Source: Fomitopsis serialis
Taxonomy: Eukaryota; Basidiomycota; Agaricomycetes; Polyporales; Fomitopsidaceae
Assembly: GCF_022376445.1 (NCBI RefSeq)
Contig: NW_025955420.1
Span: 1 to 29,042, forward strand
DNA: 29,042 nucleotides
Direction of reading: 5' to 3'
Made by a program: the position numbers and the translations under genes. Within the stretch, counting starts at the first letter, position 1, and every line of letters starts with the position of its first letter. Below are positions 1 to 9,428 of this stretch, in pieces. A model generated the notes under the pieces. That model did not search any database. It had not been told where the DNA came from and saw only the letters and a list, made by a program, of their open reading frames with translations.

Positions 1-2029
1 TTGAACAATGGAACCTCCTTCCGAGTGGAACCAGAGCAGGTTGGAAGGAATATGCGGCTCGCAGCCGACGGTCTGGCCCGTGGCGAGATGCTCCTGGAAA
101 GATAGGCGTGTCCTTTCAACTCTGGGGACTCGGCACTAGTCTCCCTGAAAGGGGATGATCTCCTCAACTTGAATGCGTAAGCCAAACCCAGTTATCACTC
201 CATGGCTGTCCACCCGGTATCTCCGGTGAAGATGCGCGAGTGAAGGTTTGATATTGGGTCTGCGCCGCTGCTAGAACATCACTCAAGCAAGTTGGTGGCA
301 TTTCTGCTCAATCACTATCTCTACATTCTGGACCGACAACGGCGACGATGCGCGAAAGCTACGCCGCATACATCTTACCTCGGCTGTTATTTTGCTCTCG
401 TCTTCCCGCACAGCCGTGTCTCGGCAGTGGTGTAGCTGCCGTACTTTGGTTCCGCGGCCGGGTTCTATCACTTCCATGGCTCCCCAAATCCGTAAGTCGT
501 CTCCTCATTCCGACAGCCTGCTCTGCCTAGCAGCGGCGAAGCTCTAGGTGGCTTCTACGAAGGGTCAGGTTCTCCGTGTTCGCCACGTCTCCGGTCTTCA
601 CACTTCATTCAGTATCCAATGCGAGATCGGGATCGTCTCTAGCCAATTGTGTAACTTCGGGACCGGCCCGTCAATCATCCCCAGCGGGCGCAGCCGCAGG
701 CCTTGCGCAGACCACCGCATTCGACAATTACCTCATCTGCCCTTGACTGTTCACCCTCTTGCAGTCACAGTCTGTCTGCATACAATGCCAAGAACGAGAG
801 GATCATTCAAAACCCACATGCAAGAGTCACCGCTATGATCAGTCACCTTGGTGAGTTTGTTTCGATGACAACAAACCTTGCCGACCGTCTGTGCGCAGTG
901 CGCATAACGTGCAGCACACACTCGGGGATCCTGTCTAGAGACAAATACTTTCCCAAGAATCTGCGGTGACTACTCAGTGTTGTTCCTTCAAGTCGAGTCG
1001 AAGCATCGATTTTTGTACCGCTCCATCCCTCACTTGTCCCAAGTTCATGCCTTCCTTCACGTCTCACCCGATCGCTCGCGGCGCATTCCTTGTCGGCTAA
1101 TTTAGCGAGGTGGCTGGCAAGCTGTCCACCGTTTGCACCTCGCTGGATTAGCCGTGGCCCTAGGTCAATTTTCTCGTGGCCAGAGCATTGTCGCTCATGA
1201 ATTACTGGCCCCCCGCACTGTCTCTGCTCCCACTCAACTTCATTATATTAATGTACTTTTACAGATGATCTATACATAGGGCAATGCGCTGTGTCCACTC
1301 ATTTGCGCTTATTCGAGGGCCGAGCTATGCTGTAGTTGTGGTCTCAGCCTGCGAACGCAAGCTGGAGTGGAGGGCGAGCGTTATCTCAGTACAACTCGTT
1401 CTTCACAAGCTTCACAGGCTGGTTGGCGTTACTGATTCACGTGACCGAGAAGGTACGCCGACGCGCGTCTAAATGATCTCAACCGTCAAATACTGTGCGC
1501 CTTTCTGTCACTGAAGAGACTGCCTGGCGGGCTTCCTGTGATATATCCGAGCTGTTAGGCTGCCTGTTTTCCCCGCATCCGTGGCATCCGTGCTGGTATT
1601 GGAAGCTCTCTAGAGGGGTGGGTCAAGCGCATGGCTTAGTGGGTAAGCTGTTGTCTGTCTTTCGCAGTACTACCTCGGCAGCGACATGAAAATATGTACC
1701 CGGAACGCCTTTCCCGTACTAGACCGTGTCAATTAACTGCATCTCGTAAGACTCGTTCTCTTCGTATCTGCAACAGCGCCGGACCTAGTACGTCCCATTC
1801 TTGTAAGGCACGTTCTGTACTTTGTGTTGCGCCTTGTCCACTCTGCAGTTTGACATATCCAGATATGCTGGTGCTTGATGAGAACATACAAGTGGTAACC
1901 CCTCTCTGATGCGTTCGTCTCCACTGTGCACCTACGCTTGGCCAGCTGCTTCGCCGAACAATGGTCGCTGACTACTTATCTGTTTTCATCAGCCGCTTAT
2001 TTCCCTCGGTGCCGAATATAGCTCAAGCG
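1..2029. other. gene-poor left flank
   Basis: I see no convincing coding region here on either strand. Open frames are under 105 codons, overlap one another and show no conserved domain, signal peptide or paired splice sites. The stretch contains one notable hairpin (1094-1154, listed separately) and an AT-rich patch around 1240-1275. It may hold decayed sequence or the distal promoter of the sedolisin gene that starts at 2130. Confidence 0.5.
1094..1154 (+). other. 19-bp inverted repeat, possible RNA hairpin
   Basis: The left arm 1094-1112 and right arm 1136-1154 are inverted copies separated by a 23-nt loop. As plus-strand RNA all 19 positions pair, 17 as Watson-Crick pairs and 2 as U.G wobbles; as DNA there are two mismatches. 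The wobbles pair only in the plus-strand transcript. No gene surrounds it. It could be a small-RNA precursor, a relic of a tiny inverted-repeat element, or chance. Confidence 0.4.
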
Positions 2030-2035
2030 GTGTCG

Positions 2036-2042
2036 TATAAAT
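2036..2042 (+). promoter_or_regulatory. TATA box of the sedolisin gene
   Basis: TATAAAT lies 88 bp upstream of the sedolisin start codon, a usual distance for a fungal TATA element with a short 5' leader. No other TATA-like motif lies closer to the start. Confidence 0.5.
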
Positions 2043-2129
2043 GGGCATGCTCTCGAGGCTTCTTCACGACCTCTTGTAAGTCGAGTCGGCTGAAACTCGC
2101 GGTCGCGTGTCCGTAAGGTAAACCCGAAG

Positions 2130-4249
2130 ATGATCGCCTCGTCGCTCTTGCTCGCCCTGCTGTTTCCTGTCATTTCCTGGGGTACGCCTATGCGACGAAG
2201 TATGCAGGTGCAGGAATCGCGCACGAGCCCTCCTTCGGGATACACGGTCACTGGATCTGCGACCCCGGACGCCGTCCTCACACTTCGTCTCGCCCTTACC
2301 CAAAGTGATTATACAGGGCTTGTTGATGCGTTGTACGACGTCAGCACGCCTTCGAGCGCGAGTTACGGAGCGTACCTCAGCAAGGAAGATGTACGCTTTC
2401 ATATTGTCTTCTGGGGAATCTCCTATCCTTATTGAATATTCATAGGTTGAGGCATACATGGCACCGACTGCTGCGAGTACCTCAGCAGTGAATGCGTGGC
2501 TGGCTGAAAATGGATTGCAAGCAACTACGCTTTCATCGGCTGGCAACTGGCTCTCAGTACAGATGCCCGTCAGCAAGGCGGATGAACTTCTTGACGCGGA
2601 GTTTTCTGTCTTCACCCACTCCACAACTGGCAAGCAGGCTGTTCGTACGCTTGCGTACTCGATCCCCACGGATCTAGTGGGTCATCTCGACTTGGTGCAT
2701 CCGACCGTATCGTGCGTTGGTTCTGTGCTTACTCATTCGCACATCTCCTAACCATTGAGCCTGTGTCGTTGACTTCGGTTCAGGTTCCCCAACCCATACA
2801 GCCACATGCCCATCACCGATTTCACGTCATCCGGACTGACTTCGGATGTCAGCACTGGTCCATGCAACATCGACCTCGTCACGCCCGCATGCCTACAATG
2901 GTTATATGGCATTCCGACCACGCCTGAGGTAAGCGACGGGAATGCTTTAGCCGTCACTGGGTACATCGAGCAGTGGCCACAGGAGGCGGATTTGATGGTG
3001 CGTGGCGCCTGCCTATGCGCGTACATATTGGCGGTCAAGGAAATTTGACACTTGGTAGACGTTTTTGGAAGAGCATCGCCCGGACATCAAACCCACGACG
3101 ACATGGACTCTCGTGACGCTGGATGGTGGCTCAGACCCTCAGAGTCCTAATGATGCAGGCATTGAAGCGGTTAGCACTGTTCCTTCGATAGCTCGAGGAT
3201 ATGCCAGCTAACCGAAGCAATCCGCCATGCAGAACCTCGACACTCAGTATACGATCGGCCTCGCAACAGGCGTACCCGTCACCTTCATCTCCGTTGGCAA
3301 CACCGATAACGGTACGGACGACGAATTCGCCGAGACGCTCATCGATACGGCGCTGTACATGCTGCCTTCTCCCCCACAGGTGATGACGACAAGCTACGGC
3401 GATGATGAGGAGTACATTTCCGAGAATCTTGCATAGTACGTATAAGCTCCTGCATACCACGGAAAAACACCAAAAATAACGTGTAATTGTACAGTGCTTT
3501 GTGTGCCGCATATGCGGGCTTGGGCGCGCGCGGTGTCTCTGTGCTGTTCGCTTCTGGTGACGGCGGCGTCTCTGGCCTGCACTACCCCGAGGAAACATGC
3601 ACGACCTTCATCCCAACATTCCCTTCTGGATGCCCATAGTAAGTCCTGTGAACGGCATAGAGTTTACAGTGCACTAACATCGGCCACAAACAGTCTAACA
3701 TCGGTTGGCGGAACCTACCTCATCCCGGAGACGGCCGTGAACTTCTCGAGCGGAGGCTTCTCGACATTCTTTGACCGGCCCACGTACCAAGACACCGCGG
3801 TTGAAGAGTACTTGACTTATCTGGGCGCCACCAATGCAGGGTTGTATAACCCGAACGGACGCGCGTTCCCCGATGTCGCCGCGTACGCTGTCGACTTCGA
3901 CATCCTCTATGCAGGCGAGGAGGGCGGCGTGAGTGGGACGAGCTGCGCGAGCCCAACCTTCGCAAGTGTCATGTCACTTCTTAACGGCGAGCTCCTCGCG
4001 GCGGGCCGTCCTGCACTGGGCTTTTTGAACCCGTGGCTGTATTCGTCGGGCGCATCCGCGCTGAACGATATCACGGTCGGAAATAACTACGCGTGCTCTA
4101 ATTACACTACTGGGTTTACTGCTACTGCTGGCTGGGACGCAGTAAGTGGCCCGTCTATACAACGATAGTTGAGGCTGACGCATGTGTAACAGGTGACGGG
4201 TCTGGGCACGCCGAATTATCCGAGGCTGAAGGCGGCACTGGGATTGTAG
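2130..4249 (+). CDS. secreted sedolisin (S53) serine-carboxyl protease, tripeptidyl-peptidase type
   Basis: Eight exons (2130-2390, 2446-2711, 2784-2997, 3059-3169, 3233-3435, 3495-3638, 3694-4141, 4193-4249) give 567 residues with consistent phases. A hydrophobic signal peptide fills residues 1-18. Residues about 36-180 are the Pro-kumamolisin activation domain, followed by the S53 catalytic domain. The catalytic Glu283 and Asp287 sit in EANLDTQY, the first two residues joined by splicing at 3169/3233. The oxyanion Asp374 is in SGDGG and the nucleophile Ser483 in SGTSCASP. The C-terminal calcium site is visible as NDIT (about 524) and GWDAVTGLGTPNY. Known sedolisins are secreted, acid-active and self-processing, and remove tripeptides or cut internally. 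All key residues are present, so I expect an active enzyme for extracellular protein breakdown. Repeat copy A begins soon after its stop codon. Confidence 0.93.
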
Positions 4250-4663
4250 CCATATTTCGGACTACATCAACGGTTTGATTTGGGGACTAGTGGTATCACA
4301 CTGTATCATTTGGCGACGCGGGTTTGAGTGCGTTATGCTAGAAATGCATCACGAATATGGCTTGCGCCTCCGCACTATTTGACTCGCATGACCGCATCGG
4401 GCTTTCAGACGTTGGCACCGCCCAGGAACCCAATGTCCCGTTATTCGCTACAAAGGCACCTATGCAATGCCATCACTCCGTATCCAACGAGACTGACTCC
4501 TCGTGTCACCCTTAACCGAGTGACAGGCTTGCGCAGCATCTTCGAGTGCTGCCCTACCGACAACTTCAAATTTATATAGACGGATACCTGGCTAGATATA
4601 CATACTTGACTATATTCGCTACGCGTCGTGGAAGTAAGCACAGCCGATGTCCACTCGTGGGTT

Positions 4664-4666
4664 ACT
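4664..4666. repeat. target-site duplication, left copy (ACT)
   Basis: ACT here and at 5397-5399 exactly flank the inverted-repeat element. Three-base duplications next to CACTG ends are typical of CACTA (EnSpm) type DNA transposons. Confidence 0.7.
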
Positions 4667-5396
4667 CACTGGGGGCAAGACGCGTCGGTCGGAGCGCGAA
4701 CATTGGAAGGACATTGTACGAATTATGATAAATTTTCTCACGGTTTTCCGCGGCCGAACACAGCGAGGACATTTCCCATGTTTGGACACCGGACATGCAG
4801 CATGTTCGTAGCATGTACTGTATGGAAACAGCGGGGAATAATAAATACTGGGCTTGGTATGTCCTGATACAGAACACGAGGAATACAGCCAAAATGTTCC
4901 CGCCTACAACATTGTGCGAACATCGCGTGTACACTGGAATGACATAAGCATGTCCTGAGCATGCCCGGGGCGAGGACATACTCCATGTCATAATGCAAGG
5001 CACGCTAAGAAAATCCAAAGAACATCGCTGGATTTACGGACATATTGTATGGTCTCGACATGTTCCATTTGTGGACATGCAGCATGTCCTCGCTCCGGGC
5101 ATGCTCAGGACATGCTTATGTCATTCCAGTGTACACGCGATGTTCGCACAATGTTGTAGGCGGGAACATTTTGGCTGTATTCCTCGTGTTCTGTATCAGG
5201 ACATACCAAGCCCAGTATTTATTATTCCCCGCTGTTTCCATACAGTACATGCTACGAACATGCTGCATGTCCGGTGTCCAAACATGGGAAATGTCCTCGC
5301 TGTGTTCGGCCGCGGAAAACCGTGAGAAAATTTATCATAATTCGTACAATGTCCTTCCAATGTTCGCGCTCCGACCGACGCGTCTTGTCCCCAGTG
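4667..5396. mobile_element. fold-back non-autonomous DNA transposon, CACTA-like
   Basis: The element begins CACTGGGG and ends CCCCAGTG. Two arms, 4667-4989 and 5074-5396 (323 bp each), are reverse complements with only scattered substitutions and no indels; every position checked obeys left + right = 10063. An 84-bp unpaired spacer lies at 4990-5073. The arms are full of short GGACAT / ATGTCC motifs in both directions, resembling the subterminal transposase-binding repeats of CACTA elements. No transposase is encoded. Mirror-image open frames in the two arms are products of the inversion, not genes. Nearly identical arms and a perfect target duplication suggest recent insertion into copy A. 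A PIF/Harbinger origin (also 3-bp duplications) fits the end sequence less well. Confidence 0.8.
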
Positions 5397-5399
5397 ACT
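5397..5399. repeat. target-site duplication, right copy (ACT)
   Basis: This is the partner of the ACT at 4664-4666. Together they define the ends of the fold-back element and show that it inserted inside the upstream part of repeat copy A. Confidence 0.7.
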
Positions 5400-5543
5400 G
5401 TCTCCTCGGATCGCAACGAGGTTATACGCGATCACATGACCGCGTCGTGGATGGGCACACCGCGTGTGGGGCTGACTTGTAGCGTTAGTCGTAGTCAGAA
5501 ACCGAAGCCAGCCGCGTCCGCCGGGCTGACACCATATCCAGAG

Positions 5544-5550
5544 TATATAA
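5544..5550 (+). promoter_or_regulatory. TATA box of repeat copy A
   Basis: TATATAA sits in a segment conserved in all three copies (B 11685, C 14005), preceded by two GGCTGAC motifs and followed about 30 bp later by a CT-rich stretch typical of fungal transcription starts. This arrangement suggests RNA polymerase II transcription to the right. Confidence 0.5.
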
Positions 5551-5574
5551 GGACTTCCGGGGCAGAGTGAATCA

Positions 5575-6210
5575 TCACCTCACCTTTCCTTCCCACCTCC
5601 ATCTTCTCCGCCTTCGACTCCCTTCTCCCGGCTTTTGGACTCGTGCATGGGTTACTCGCGGTGAACATTGTTCTATTCTCTTACCTCGTACTCACCACGT
5701 ATCCTGCAGCCCAAGCCGAAGGTGAGTGGGTTCCGTTCCGGCTTGGTCTGTGGTTCGTTGTTCGGCTCCCCTCTTGTACCATCCACCCATCGCGCCTGTC
5801 ATACCCCTCCTACCTGTCCATTCACCTCTCGCTCATGTATTGTTTGTGGGTTCGTTGCGGCAGCGCCGAAAGGCTGCTGTCCGCTTGCCCCCGCGTGCGG
5901 AGCACATGCCGCGGGTGGCCTACTGGCGGCAGCACCGAGAGGAGCTGTCCGTCCGCCCCCGTGCCGAAAGGCTGCGGGTGACTTCGCCCTCGTGCTGCGA
6001 GTGGCTATATGGGTTCGTGGTTTGCGTTCCGGGTCACCGTCTCCTGCATGTATCTCCTCATCACGCATGTGTCGACCCTCCTGCCTGTCCATTCACTTCC
6101 GCGCCTGTCCTCGTAGGTAGAAAACCTGTGATGCCTGTGCAGTCTGTACCGTCAACGGGTCGAACACGTTCCAGTTGGCGCGTGTGAGCCGTTGGTGGTA
6201 CAGGTTGTGA
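5575..6210 (+). ncRNA. candidate structured non-coding transcript, copy A
   Basis: The region downstream of the conserved TATA box holds a splice-donor-like GTGAGT at 5722 and an acceptor-like TAG at 6114-6116, kept in all copies. Between them lie three GNRA-capped hairpins: 5857-5884 (GAAA loop), 5925-5953 (GAGA loop) and 5958-5978 (GAAA loop), plus a CCCGC/GCGGG stem at 5890-5915. After the acceptor comes a 60-nt stem-loop at 6144-6203 closed by CTGTACCG/TGGTACAG. No plausible protein is encoded: the likely ancestral ATG (kept in copy B at 11831) is ACG here, and a one-base deletion after 5923 shifts the frame relative to B and C. The RNA interpretation is inferred from structure and conservation only. 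Confidence 0.4.
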
Positions 6211-6450
6211 ACGATTTTTTAGTATGTATGCACTGTGACGTATGAATATATGAATACTCAAGTAGGTTCAGGAAGCGCGTTCCATTCGTAGACTGTTGCG
6301 AATACCTACATTCGACGCGCTCTTGCGCAGTAACCGACATTCCCCATTACAAAGACCGTCTCAGTACGTGAGACAGGCGCCAAGTCCCTTCGTGGAGCTG
6401 GAGTGAGACGATGCACGGCCACAGGCAGCAGCTTCTGCGTGTTGAGAGGT

Positions 6451-7270
6451 AGAACTGGCAATGGGGACGGTTAGATTTGACGGGATCGCTCGATAGGGTA
6501 AGTAGTGAATTGCCGCGTTGGGAAGGCGGTCGTCGCGGCCAGCCACAGCTCCGAATCGCTTGAAGCACTCCCAGTGATGGCCCTTCGCACTGGCTCTGGA
6601 AGCTGCAACGACTACCGACGATCAACGATGTTCGGCGAGTGTTTTACTGCTCTGGTGTTTTTATCGAGGTGACGCAGAATGTCTACGAGATGCGGCACCG
6701 TCGCTGCATGCGCTTCTGATTGCGTGGGCGCTGAACGATATCACGCCGTCTGGGCTATATGCAAAGGGTGCTTCGTCTAACAGAACATATTCCATCCATG
6801 ACCACCTAGATTGTATCGGCACGATGACTATTCAAGTCGACTTACCGGTCTAGTACATGATTCCCTGAGTATATTTTTACTCGTAGGGAGAAGATTCCTC
6901 GTGGGCCATTTCACCGCCACAAACAGCCCGCTCACAAGCTCACACACCTGCTCAAACAGATTCACCAGGCCACCGCGGGCCTCTTTGCTCAGAGCAGTTG
7001 CCGTGAGAGCCTAAATGGCAGATCGAAGACTCAATGATCGACGATGCCGCGGTGCGACGCGCCGAGCGCTATAATGGCCGCTTACTCTTGGGCCATGTAC
7101 GCCCCGCCCGGGGCATTGGCATCTCTGCCGGCCACCATCAGTCAACAGAGATGAGCGAGCAGCGCTCTTTTCAGGCAGCTAAAAGGGCACAGAATTAAGT
7201 TGGGTGGGCTGTATCAGTCCCCGAAAGCTCTCTCAGTACAAAGTCGAACGACACCGCGAAGATCCTAGAC
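6451..7270. other. intergenic region upstream of the methyltransferase
   Basis: No gene is recognised. An 18-base segment at about 6729-6746 exactly matches the sedolisin exon at about 4057 that encodes ALNDIT, so a decayed protease fragment is possible. The last 250 bp presumably hold the methyltransferase promoter, but there is no clear TATA box near its start. Confidence 0.4.
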
Positions 7271-8436
7271 ATGTCGGCGGAGAATCTAACGACTGACTAT
7301 GACCCAGCTTTATACGAGAAGCTCTACTACCTTCAGCCGGAAGAGCTCGCGTTCTTCCGGGCGCAGACTGGCATCAAGGATGAGCAAGAACTCAAGCGCC
7401 ACATCATGAGCGTCCAGGCGGAGGCTCTGAAGGTGATTGTTGCATCAGCTGTTGAGCACCGTTGAGGCGCGTCTGACCGGTTTTCCGTCCGTAGGTTACC
7501 CCGTACACCTGCATCAGAGCTTTTGCCTTCACGAAGTGCGTCTCCGCTGTGATTCATCTCCAACGATACCTGCTTACCAACGCGAATCTTTCAAGGCTCG
7601 TCGCCAGCCGTCTTCCTGCGTACGACCAGGTTGTCAAACTTGGGAAGGAGCGCAAGGGCGCCATCCTGCTTGACATAGGATGCTGCTGTACGTACGTCAA
7701 CCTTGTCTGGGTGCAAGCTCGTTGAATCTGCCCTCTCAGTCGGAGTTGATGTTCGGAAGGCAGTGGCGGATGGCTTTCCCGTCGAGAACGCCATTGCGTC
7801 AGACCTGCACCCAGGTCAGCCCGAGAATATCACCAAGCAAATGGAAGGCTGACCTCGATGGCAGAATATTGGGTCCTCGGCCACAAGCTGTTCAGAACTA
7901 CAGCGGAGGAATTCCCCGCCCACTTCGTGGGCGGTGATGCCTTCGACTCGGCTTTCTTCGAGGGCAGCCCGATCTTAGACACCCCACCGACCACACCCCC
8001 GCCCGCGCTTGCCGCCCTGAGGACACTCAGCCCGTTGAATGGGCACGTCTCCGCGATCCATGCGTCATCGTTCTTCCACCTCTTCAATGAGGAGCAGCAG
8101 CTCGAGCTCGCACGCAAGCTCGCCGGGCTGCTCTCGCCCGTGCCCGGGTCCATGATCGTGGGCGTGCACGCCGGCCAGCCGGAGAAGGGCCCGTGGCTGG
8201 AACGGCGCACGTTGCGGTCGGGGACGCAGATGTTCTGCCACTCGCCGGAGAGCTGGGAGGAGCTGTGGGACGGGGAGGTGTTCGAGAAGGGCAAGGTGAG
8301 GGTGGAGGTGGTTCTGCGTGCAGCGAAGGATATGTTTCAGATGGACGTCTCGAAATGGGTCGAGACGGCCCAGCGCGCGGAGATGCCGGGAACTGTCAAC
8401 TACCAGATGCTGGTGTGGTCTGTTACGAGGTTGTGA
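7271..8436 (+). CDS. class I SAM-dependent methyltransferase, fungal small-molecule type
   Basis: Five exons (7271-7432, 7495-7535, 7596-7687, 7740-7814, 7865-8436) give 313 residues. The N-terminus DYDPALYEKLYYLQPEELAF and the middle RLPAYDQVVKLGKE are typical of a fungal methyltransferase family often found in terpenoid and other metabolite clusters. SAM-binding motif I is LLDIGCCFG (residues about 92-100), with an acidic post-I position in IASDLHP and a later GGDAFD loop. No membrane segment or signal peptide is visible, so it is probably cytosolic. The substrate cannot be read from the sequence. The MFS transporter gene lies 1 kb downstream in the same direction and a GMC oxidoreductase relic beyond it, a combination compatible with a small or decayed metabolic cluster. 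Confidence 0.88.
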
Positions 8437-9428
8437 GTGACCTCGGGGATGAGGTCCGTGCGTCGCGTACGTGGATCTTCCGGGTTGCTTGCCCTGCATT
8501 TGGATTCCCTGTGCAACCCCAGCCGCTGGTACGATGTGTACTTCTTGCCGTCCATAGCCTCGGTATTTGCCTGGCCTGTTGCAATGTCATGTATAACACG
8601 AAGACTCATGCTAAGGCTTTTCGATAGCATTTGGCTCGGGCTGCTATCTACCCACGTCGCAGTGACCGCCTCAACGCTAACGCAGAGGCTGTGGTCCGCG
8701 ATGAACTTCAAATCGAATAGAACGTGCAAAGAGAGTGCCCGCCAGTCCTAGTTCCGCATGCCCTCCAGCCGCAACGCATGTGCAACACGGTGTAGTCAAG
8801 GCCCGCCCCGGAACGCCTTGCCTGGGCTGGGACTCTGACGAGTCGAGAAGGCCCTCCGGGCGGACTGCAGGCTGCCCATGTGGCTGTGGGGTGCGGAAGA
8901 CTGGGTTCCGCTGGAACGAACCTCGATCGCGCGCCGATCGTCCGTTCCATCTGCCGCCCGACGCCTCCTCGCCACGAATCCGCACTGAGCACTGCCAGCA
9001 GCCAGTGCTGAGTACATTCTGGATTGGTTAATACCCTGAACTACTTCTCCCAACGCACCGCAGCATCTGCAGCGCTCTACGAACGGAGGATGGGCCAGCA
9101 AGCCACAACTCTCCGTCGAAAGACGTCGTTCCGAGCCGACGGAGAGCGGGCACCGAGACCTCCGTAGATTGCAGTGGTCCCCGACCTTTCTGTTCCGGAC
9201 CTCGCTCTCCGTCATAACCCTCAATGACTCGCGAGGCTGCGCGGAATCCCTCCAGACTCTGTCTCCGGCGGCACAACTGGCGTCCCGCTACAGCACGGCG
9301 GCCTGCCGTCGCACCGAGCCTGCTCATCTTTGCTGGACCAGGTCCGTCCGCGGAACGTTATGGCGACACCCTTCGGTCGCCTACCTGTGTGTTCTTAAGG
9401 ATCACCCTGCGGGAGCAGCTCTTGCAAT
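8437..9428. other. intergenic region between methyltransferase and transporter
   Basis: This 992-bp stretch has only overlapping short open frames with no conserved motif. It must hold the methyltransferase 3' UTR and the transporter promoter. I found no repeat or RNA gene in it. Confidence 0.4.

Larger units (their letters stand above)
4290..6450 (+). repeat. dispersed repeat copy A, interrupted by a fold-back transposon
   Basis: This is the longest of three related blocks. It matches copy C along its whole length once the transposon at 4667-5396 is removed, leaving about 1.4 kb. Shared landmarks with C include segments near 4380-4570 (C 13500-13710), the TATA region near 5544 (C 14005), the GC-rich core 5840-6210 (C 14275-14640) and a 3' tail to 6450 (C 14888). 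Compared with B and C it lacks one T in the core (after 5923) and about 15 bp near 6280. The left boundary is approximate because similarity fades just past the sedolisin stop codon. Confidence 0.75.

Noticed and set aside
2064..2669. 201-codon minus-strand open frame over the sedolisin start
   Set aside because: It is antisense to two well-supported protease exons and crosses their intron, with no conserved feature of its own.
4738..5482. Long open frames on both strands with the same protein sequence
   Set aside because: They are the two arms of the inverted-repeat element read in opposite directions. They lack any domain and exist only because the arms mirror each other.
5643..6187. Open frames of 110-153 codons in the repeat core that recur in copies B and C
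   Set aside because: They depend on non-ATG or misplaced starts, and the frame changes in copy A because of a one-base deletion, while the DNA stays almost identical. Arg/Pro-rich translation of GC-rich DNA explains them.
5400..6450. Repeat copies as solo LTRs of a retrotransposon
   Set aside because: The TATA box would fit, but I found no TG..CA ends, target duplication, primer-binding site or polypurine tract, and the copies have different lengths on both sides. It remains a possible alternative.
8796..9224. 142-codon minus-strand open frame between methyltransferase and transporter
   Set aside because: It has no recognised motif, biased shadow-like composition and no partner exons. I treat the region as intergenic.
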